In this document: piece by piece, positions 57,227 through 64,000 of the stretch
Layout of the letters: each line of letters starts with the position of its first letter
How positions within the stretch are numbered: position 1 is the stretch's first letter
Assembly (NCBI GenBank): GCA_030549495.1
Contig: JAUIRK010001040.1
Location: 124,001 to 188,000 of the forward strand
Source of the DNA: Nectonema munidae
Lineage: Eukaryota; Nematomorpha; Nectonematoida; Nectonematidae
DNA length: 64,000 nucleotides
Reading direction: 5' to 3'
Program-made: the position numbers and the translations under genes
Notes under the pieces: model-generated
The model's database searches: none
Told to the model about the DNA's origin: nothing
What the model saw: the letters and a program-made list of their open reading frames with translations, nothing else

Positions 57227-59558
57227 GGGCATCCCCATTAGGGATATAACTTTTTGAACTTTTTTTCAAATCAAAAAGTCGGCAGCCTTATTCAATGAAA
57301 CTTTTTATTTGGAACATAAAAAAGTCATTTTTATTGATTTTGGAGCCATAAAGTTCGCGCGCATTGCTATGTGAAAAATTTATTCTATGTGATCAATATT
57401 ATATTATAGAATTTCAGATTTTTTTTCATTTATCAACATGTAAAACTTTTTTTTGTTTTATTTAGACTATATTTTGATATCAATTGTGAATTTTGACCTA
57501 ATTTGTTTCTTTCACATTTTAACACATTTTTAGAGTCAATAAATTCTTTTCTTCGTGAATCAAAAAATGGATAATAAAAACATGCCCAAAATATGCGCTG
57601 TAAAAAGAAGGCCCGAAATTCCTCTGATAACGGCGAGTTTATCTGATTTGTGCAAAATGCCAACAAAAAACAAGTTATCGGTCGTTATCTTTATTGAATT
57701 GCAACGGAAAAAAGTAAAGATACCAGAATAAAGATGCTGTCAGAAGAAGTGATTAATTTATGGAAGCCTTGAATTTCCCAACGGTTTCCACCGTTGGAAC
57801 CTTAGTTCTAAAGGTTTTTGATTGGTAAAAAACTTTCAGGTATGAGGAAAAGGAAAGCAAAAAGTGTTGTTGATCTTTATGAAAAGTATAGAAAGAGAAA
57901 GTCAGACAAAATAAAAGAGGAGATGAAGCATCTTTTAGACGTGACTAAAACTGATGGTACATGGCTTTCTTCAAAAGATAAAAAACTCTACGATACTCAA
58001 ATGCAAACAGCCTGCAGAGTTGGATATGGAACCAGAAAAGGAGCTGGCATCAAAACGATTCATCCTTCAAAGCGCAAATTCATCGAAAGCACGTCAGCTC
58101 CGCAGTCAGTCGATTTGAGTGATGAAATACACGAAAATGATGCCGAGATCTCTGATTGCTTTGATGGTGAAAGCGACGATGACTTTATACCAGTGAACGA
58201 AAAAACAAAAGGAAAGAATAGCTCAGTCGCATCCGCCGCCAAACTTGTTAGTAAATATTCTTTATCAACAAAAAAAGCAGCAAAAGTTTGTGAATCACTC
58301 AAGCTGGATGGAATTAATTTAGATTCTCCAACTCAAGTGGGAGTTTGGAAATGAGTGATGAGAGACGCAGAATGTGTCAGACAAAAATTGAAAGATCTTT
58401 GGCAGGTTGAAACATTCTGTCTTCATTTTGACGGAAAAATCATTTCCAAAACAGAGTACCAAGTTGTGTGCCTTCAAAATAGCGATCGAAAAATAAACTT
58501 TGACATACTTGCTTGCAAAAATGGCTCTTCCAAAGCAAATTTGAAGAGATTGAATACTTGATGAACGACTTTAGTGCTTGGAAGAGTATTCAAATAATAT
58601 GTGATTCCACGGCAGTGAATACTGGTAAAGAAAATGGAGTTGTAGTGAAGTTTCAGAAGGTCATGATTGAGAAAGCTTATCAAAAACCACAGTTTGTTAC
58701 TTGTCAACACCAAGTACTAGATCTTGTTTTGAGACACATTATGGACTTTAATTTAGGTGGGTCAACCAGAAGCCCTCAATTGCCCTATGATTTTGTAAAT
58801 GAAGTCGTTAAGAATTATGATCTTTTGAAAGCTAATTATGAGAGTTCGATACTGATTGTTTCTTGTGCGAGAACCATGGTTGGAGGGATGATTTTAGGTT
58901 TTTATTTGATCTTTGACAGGCCTTAAGAAAACAAACAAATGGCCAAGAATAGAATGGAGAAATCTGCCATCTCTCCACAATGCTAGGTGGAATTCCAGAG
59001 CTTCTTATGCCTTGATTGCCTTTTTTTTTATTCCCAACTTAAGAAATCAAGTGGAAAAAATTGTAATTTCATATCCAAAGACTGGTCTCAGTTTCGGTTT
59101 CATAACCAAATGTATGATGAAAAGACATATCAAAGACTGCAAAACGTGATTCTTGCACAAAACTGCCCGAAAGCCATATCAACATTCGATAAATTTTTTA
59201 GTTCTGAAAGTTCCCAAATAAACATACCAAGAACAAACATCATAGCAGAAAGAGGTGTGAAAAAAATGCAAGAAATTGTCAACAATTCTCGATCAAAAAA
59301 ATATTTAAGCATCAAGTTTCTTGCTACTAATCATTTTTAATATCTTTTTATTGTTTTTATCTTACTTCTATAAATAAATGATATTTTTGTGGCAATATTT
59401 AAACTTTTTTGTTTTATTTTGTTAAGTTTTCAATCATTGCGCGCTAGGTTTTTTGGATTGTTCAATGTAAAATTGGTATTTTTGAGCTTTAAACAATATC
59501 ATTCATTGAAAAATGATACAGGATTAGAAAGTTAGAAAAGGTTATACCCCTAATGCCC
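57227..59558 (+). mobile_element. DNA transposon with terminal inverted repeats, unassigned superfamily
   Basis: Left end GGGCATCCCCATTAGGGATA-TAAC and inverted right end GGGCATTAGGGG-TATAAC agree over about 25 bases with one 4-6 base gap, and both continue into TTTT-NN-AAC. The 2.3-kb interval is filled by one broken transposase gene on the plus strand. No target-site duplication could be recognised, so the exact ends are provisional. The element starts only 115 bp upstream of the RARS2 start codon and points away from it. Confidence 0.75.
57842..59340 (+). pseudogene. Transposase of the 57.2-kb element, broken
   Basis: Starts MRKRKAKSVVDLYEKYRKRK with a basic N-terminus, then TDGTWLSSKDKKLYDTQ, an acidic middle (DLSDEIHENDAEISDCFDGE), a helical segment (LVSKYSLSTKKAAKVCESL) and a catalytic-looking core: HFDGK (about 58,432), IICDSTAVNTG (about 58,596), CQHQVLDLVLRHIM (about 58,704) and IIAERGVKKMQ (about 59,239). 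Asp, Asp, His and Glu in those contexts suggest an RNase H-like DDE transposase, but I cannot place it in a named superfamily. One in-frame stop at 58,352 and at least three frameshifts (near 58,540, 58,880 and 59,020) break it; the rest is well kept, so the decay is moderate. Confidence 0.7.
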
Positions 59559-61556
59559 ATCTAACCTGGTGAACGTACAATTTTTTCTAAGTCCCACTTA
59601 AATTTCAGATATCTCTTATTCAATTTAGAGTCTATAAGAGAGCCACCGGTCTAGTGCAGCTAAGCTCCACCCAAGTTTAGATGAAGAGCGTCGTAATTAC
59701 GTTTATTTCTTTTCCTTTGAAACTTGGCTTTTGCTCTTTTTGAAAATTTAGATTTTGTTGATAAAACATTTTTGTTCTTTTCACGTGATGTGCTTCTATA
59801 AATTTATTTTATCCACTTATTATTGTTTTTAATATAATTTTTTTCATCTAAAAAATATTATGAGCTTAAGTTTAGCTTTAAGTTTAGGTGCATATTTTAC
59901 AATTACAATGATCGGTTTACGTATTGGATTGTTCTGAAGGAAGTAAAAAATATATATAAATTTGAAAGTTATATTTCTGTCTCCGAAACTCACACCTTTA
60001 AACGAGCTGTTTAAATACGATTATAAAGAGCTTGATCAAATTCATAAGGATTTTCATACCTGAAAAACTTTTGAAATGGAATTCACCTGCACAAAAATTT
60101 CTTGCACTTGATAAAAAAGGAAGTGTGAAGGCAGAAAATTTATGAGCATAAATCTAGTCGATGCATAATCGAACTATGGGCACGGCCAAATAATAGCCAA
60201 CGGACAAACATGCATCGATGCACGGATATCTCAACCCAAACTCTGCAAATTCAAAAAAAAGACTAAGTTGAAAATGCATTCATGATAGCAAAAGGAACTC
60301 ACAACACCCCAATGCAATTCTCAACTTTATGCTAAGTTAGAGATGTCTACCAGTCAAAGTACGGAGTGCAAGCCAAAAAGTTAGATATTTATTTTAAAAG
60401 GAAAAAAGGATTAATGTATAAAAAGTAAGGAGAAAATGTCATACATCAATGAAGTGAAAATAAAATACAATTTAATTTGGACAAAAAAATCGAAATAAAA
60501 AATAGGTATACAGAAAGAATAGTGAAAATTCAAAAGGAACACATGTTAGGAATAAGCAGGAAATGCACAGCGAGATTTTATTGCCAAAAATAGGATTAGA
60601 GGTTGAAAACGGGACTTTAATACTTTTAAAACTTTCTTAGCAGTGGTAGTGAAGATTTTATCACCACTACTTTCCCAAAAAACACCACTCACTTAGCATC
60701 GATGGACAACAAAAAATTTAAGTAAAAGAGATCGCCAGATAAATATAAATTTGCGGCACATGTGTGAAGATTTGGAAAGTCAGTGAAATATATTTCGTCA
60801 AAACCAAAAATTAATTGTTACCAGAGGAAAGGAAAGAGATAATTTGATCAGAGGAAAATCAATCATGGAAATGATTATGATGACTAGAGAGAGAGAGAGA
60901 TGAAAAATTTGGAAATGGATTTCATGAACAAAAGGATAGAGGCAGCAAAAAATTGTAAAATAATTTTAACTGTTTAAATAGTAAGGAAATTGTGTTCTTC
61001 GTTCTCGTGTATTTTTAGCAATGAAAAAAATTGCTTTAGATAGGTGATAAAATCGTATAATCATTAATCCATATGTTGTTTTTTTTTGTAAATTTTTTTC
61101 TGATACTCAAAACGCAAAAAACAACAATGAAATAAAAAGTTTGCGTACGAAAAAGGTAGGAAATATACCTTGGAATAGGAGGACGTGGAAGAAGTGAGAA
61201 AATAGGAAGTAAATCTATATGATGAAGAAAACTAACTCTTCCAGAGAAAAAATGACATGAGCAGGCAGAGGAAGGGACAAGGACTACAATTAGACTAGGA
61301 AAAATGCATAAAACAGATATTTATTTCAATGAGTAGGTATCTCAGGTAAAAGAAGAAAGGCCATGATAGGAGAAGTAAGGAATTAGCCCATTGGACAATG
61401 AAGAAGCCAATCAAAGAAATGTATTTTGATATAAATCTTCAAAAGTAGTTGAAACCATGAAGGGTTTATAAAAATGGGAAATAACTTTAAGAATGTTTTT
61501 AAGGATTGTAGTTAGGATTTAAATGAAGGTTGGTGGTTAGGAGGTTGATTAAAATA
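59559..61556. other. No gene recognised
   Basis: Purine-rich, AT-rich sequence on the plus strand (many GGAAA/GAAAA words, 60,400-61,500) with a short (AG)n at 60,886-60,901. No long frame, no inverted-repeat element with clear ends. Confidence 0.55.
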
Positions 61557-61970
61557 CTATCGATATGTCGTTATTTTTTCCACTCTTTTCTTCTTGGATA
61601 CCAAACAAAGGATGGCCCACACAAGTAGCCAGGGAAAGAAGAAGATGGATATACAGCAATGCAAGCAATGATTCACGCTGCGTTCACTTTCCTTAATTTC
61701 AATAACTTGTTTGCATTGAGGCGAAGGACCGACGCCAACTACGGGCAAGGGAGACTGCGGAGGTGGGAAGGGGGCAATCGTTGCTGGCGAATTCATATAG
61801 GACGCGTGATCCACATATGGGGGAGGCGCACTAGGCAGCGAAGGATAGTTGGGAATGTAGGCGACTTGATTGGTAGTGGGAGGCGGAATATTTGTGATTA
61901 CGGCATCGGGAATGGTTTGCCGATACACAAAATTTTCCTCATTCATCTTCAAATGCTCTTTCTCAGACAT
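61557..61970 (-). CDS. Small proline-rich membrane protein with PPPY motif
   Basis: A single-exon frame of 137 residues from the ATG at 61,970 (a second ATG follows at residue 9). Residues 25-85 are proline-rich with SAPPPYVDH, a PPxY motif that in general binds WW domains such as those of Nedd4-type ubiquitin ligases; FPPPQSPLP follows. A cysteine-bearing stretch NHCLHCC leads into one hydrophobic segment (ISIFFFPWLLVWAILCLV, about residues 107-124) and a basic tail SKKKR. Likely a tail-anchored or single-pass protein with a cytosolic N-terminus. I know no certain family; the NHxLHxxxxxxxxxxWLxVW pattern recalls small membrane proteins of animals and bacteria. GC content and codon use fit a real gene. 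Function unknown. Confidence 0.75.
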   Translation of the reverse strand: MSEKEHLKMNEENFVYRQTIPDAVITNIPPPTTNQVAYIPNYPSLPSAPPPYVDHASYMNSPATIAPFPPPQSPLPVVGVGPSPQCKQVIEIKESERSVNHCLHCCISIFFFPWLLVWAILCLVSKKKRVEKITTYR

Positions 61971-63110
61971 GCCTTATATTTGGAAAGAAACAGGAAGAGG
62001 GCGCTAAAGTTGATAATGTAAATGATTGAAATGATGCAAATAAAGGAAATGATGCTCGAATCAATCTCGCCAACTTGAACACCGCCTTGTTACACTCGAA
62101 ACGGGAGATTAAACGATGCGTTGTGAACGTCTTTTTCAAATAGTGAGTGATTTTATACTAGATATTAATCCGATTAGCATTAATGTTGGTAAAATGCTTT
62201 TATCTCCAAAGCACGATGGTGAAAAAATAAGTTACCTAAAGTTTCCATACAAAGCTTTTAAAAATTTTGAGGCTGATACATTGCAGTTTTTCGCGTACTA
62301 ATCCTCAGAAAAACTATTTTTTTAATAGAAGAATAAAAACTAAATTCTTTTGCATATTTTGCCACAAACGAAATTTTTTTCTGCTATGATCAAATTTTGG
62401 CATACTTGCATTTATATGTATCTTAAGACTTAATGAAATCGATACTACAAAAATTGAGATCGATTTTGAAATGCATTGAAAAAGCAAAAAAGATATGTGA
62501 AAAGGGTTAAAAACGTGACTTCACGGTAGTACATTTGAAGAGAAGACTCAGAAAACCAAAAAAAAATTAAGCCAAAATCGATTTGGAAGAAAGCAAACCT
62601 ATTTGTATCTTTATATATAACATATATATTATATTATATATACATAGATACAGTCATATCTCGTTTATGGGGTCCAAAGACCAAAACAAAAACTAATGAA
62701 CATCAATACCCTCCCAAACCATAGTGCTCGAAATAGGGTGAAGTTACGCTTAGATACTCAAAATTTTATAGAAGTAGAATTTTGTTTATGCATTGTTTTG
62801 GCATAATATTTAAATTACACACTCATTAATAAGAGTAAAGTTTGGGTGAATAATTTGTCAAAAATACATTTATATAATATTTAAAAATGTTGCTCTTATT
62901 AAAAGTTATAGATATGATTTAAAAATTTCTATTTCTACAAAACTGTTTAAAACTAGAAAATGAATGACTTGAAAATTCACCTAATTCTTCATTTACAACT
63001 GGTATTCTGAAATACAAATAGATATAATCAACCTATTTCTAACCAAAAAAAAATAATAATAATAATCAATTTTACGGCTAATGTTCCCAGCACGCTGAGG
63101 TTTAGCCGGT
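61971..63110. other. Upstream region and AT-rich spacer
   Basis: It begins with the likely promoter/5' UTR of the PPPY gene. An (AT)n-rich tract lies at 62,605-62,648. At 62,650 the word TACAGTCATATCTCGTTTAT resembles a pogo/Tigger terminus, but its partner was not found. Confidence 0.45.
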
Positions 63111-63440
63111 TTTTACCATTATAACAACTAATCTTTCATTATTTTGCGTCTCCATTCATCTCTATTTTGCTCGTCCCCTAATGCTAAATGTTTTTTTTGA
63201 CTATTTCTAACCATGTCATTTTTGGCCTGCCTTTACTCTTACCTAAGGTTTGATTTTTATAAGCTTCTTTAATTAGATCACCTGAAGGTCTTCTATTTAC
63301 ATGCTCAAACCACCTTAACCTTTGTATTTCTAAAACTTTATTTATTTCATTTACTTGACATAAACTTCTTATCTTTTCGTTACTTATTTTATCTTTTTAA
63401 TTAAATTTGCACATGATTCTCATAAAATCGCGAGCTGCAT
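63110..63440 (-). pseudogene. LINE C-terminal scrap
   Basis: The minus strand encodes SLCQVNEINKVLEIQRLRWF then EHVNRRPSGDLIKEAY and SKGRPKMTWLEIVKKN, followed by a stop. RLRWFGHVxRR....GRPxxxWxxxV is the conserved tail of many LINE reverse transcriptases (RTE and related clades). A further DEWRR-like piece lies downstream in another frame. Confidence 0.75.
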
Positions 63441-63639
63441 CTTTTAAAATCATTTTCATGGTAGTTGAATGACCTTTTCATGTCCAAAACTGTCAATCAA
63501 AATCAAAAATTAAAATTTTTCAGCAAAATTTTGACATTATCTTTACTTAACCTTATAACTTAGGATCTATATTTTATAATACCGTGAAAATTTATAATTA
63601 TATACAGTTTAGAACGCATAACACTTTATATATTTAATT

Positions 63640-64000
63640 TTTTTCAATAATCATGGCTACTTTTTAGAAAATGTCAATCCAAATTTTGATTGATCAAAAA
63701 TATATCTAATAAAATATATCTTCAAATTTTACATAAAATATATGTTTTTATACTAAATCGCTCATGCTGTTTTCATTTCTGGACTCATTTTTTACATTTA
63801 GAATTTGAAAATACATATAAGTGTTAATCAAATTTGCGGTTTACTTCTGAAAATTGTCTCCAAAAACATTCATTCAAATTTTACATAAAATATATGTGTT
63901 ATACAAAATCGGCCATGCTGGTTTCATTTCTGGACTCATTTTTTACGTTTAGGATGTGAAAATACCTATAAGTCTTAATCAAATTTGCGGTTAACTTCTA
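63640..64000. repeat. Satellite I again, window right edge
   Basis: Begins TCAATAATCATGGCTACTTT, the same words as at position 3 of the window, and continues with two or more units of the 150-bp satellite in the same orientation to the edge. Confidence 0.9.

Noticed and set aside
61659-62021. Plus-strand 120-codon frame
   Set aside because: Arg/Gly-rich antisense of the proline-rich PPPY gene; a typical shadow of a GC-rich coding strand.
1-64000. CRISPR array or bacterial operon
   Set aside because: Repeats of about 150 bp without spacers, spliced genes and eukaryotic transposons exclude this.

Overview
The window is AT-rich, repeat-dense nuclear DNA from an invertebrate animal. Introns have GT-AG borders, genes are few, and mobile elements are many and mostly decayed. 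The best host gene is a muscle LIM protein whose MPFVP start and GYGFGGGAG linker match the arthropod Mlp60A/Mlp84B type. An arthropod, perhaps a crustacean, is therefore my inference; the species cannot be read from the sequence.

Layout. 1-3.7 kb: two different tandem satellites, each with a unit of about 150 bp, the first of which reappears at the right edge (63.64-64.0 kb) in the same orientation and register. 3.74-4.98 kb: the C-terminal part of a piggyBac transposase with its 3' TTAA end. 4.98-8.46 kb: a nearly complete LINE ORF2 interrupted by a 169-bp MITE. 10.14-28.49 kb: a fresh head-to-tail duplication of a 9.17-kb unit. Each copy carries a five-exon gene for a small secreted EGF-type protein (minus strand), a broken copy of one muscle LIM exon, a LINE reverse-transcriptase scrap, a Tc1/IS630-type transposase scrap and several MITEs. 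29.2-29.7 kb: a relic of satellite II. 30.76-32.15 kb: a diverged third copy of the middle of the duplicated unit, here holding the genuine LIM exon 4. 31.7-40.0 kb: the muscle LIM gene, minus strand, four coding exons recognised, with introns full of transposon debris. 40.6-46.6 kb: MITEs, a foldback repeat, a tRNA-derived SINE and a possible short secreted-peptide exon. 46.65-51.36 kb: two opposed LINE halves with a piggyBac-like scrap. 51.36-52.65 kb: a decayed hAT element. 52.65-53.01 kb: a 28-bp minisatellite. 55.56-57.11 kb: mitochondrial arginyl-tRNA synthetase, minus strand. 57.23-59.56 kb: a DNA transposon with terminal inverted repeats and an acidic, broken transposase of a family I cannot name. 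61.56-61.97 kb: a small PPPY-containing single-pass membrane protein. 63.1-63.4 kb: a LINE C-terminal scrap.

The genes do not form a pathway: a sarcomere/Z-disc LIM protein, a mitochondrial translation enzyme, a secreted EGF peptide pair and a membrane adaptor lie separately among repeats. The most informative points are the recent EGF-gene duplication in which one copy has lost a splice acceptor, the LIM exon that seeded broken copies, the split LINE, and the unclassified DNA transposon directly upstream of RARS2. I saw no CRISPR, rRNA, intact tRNA, retrovirus or Polinton.
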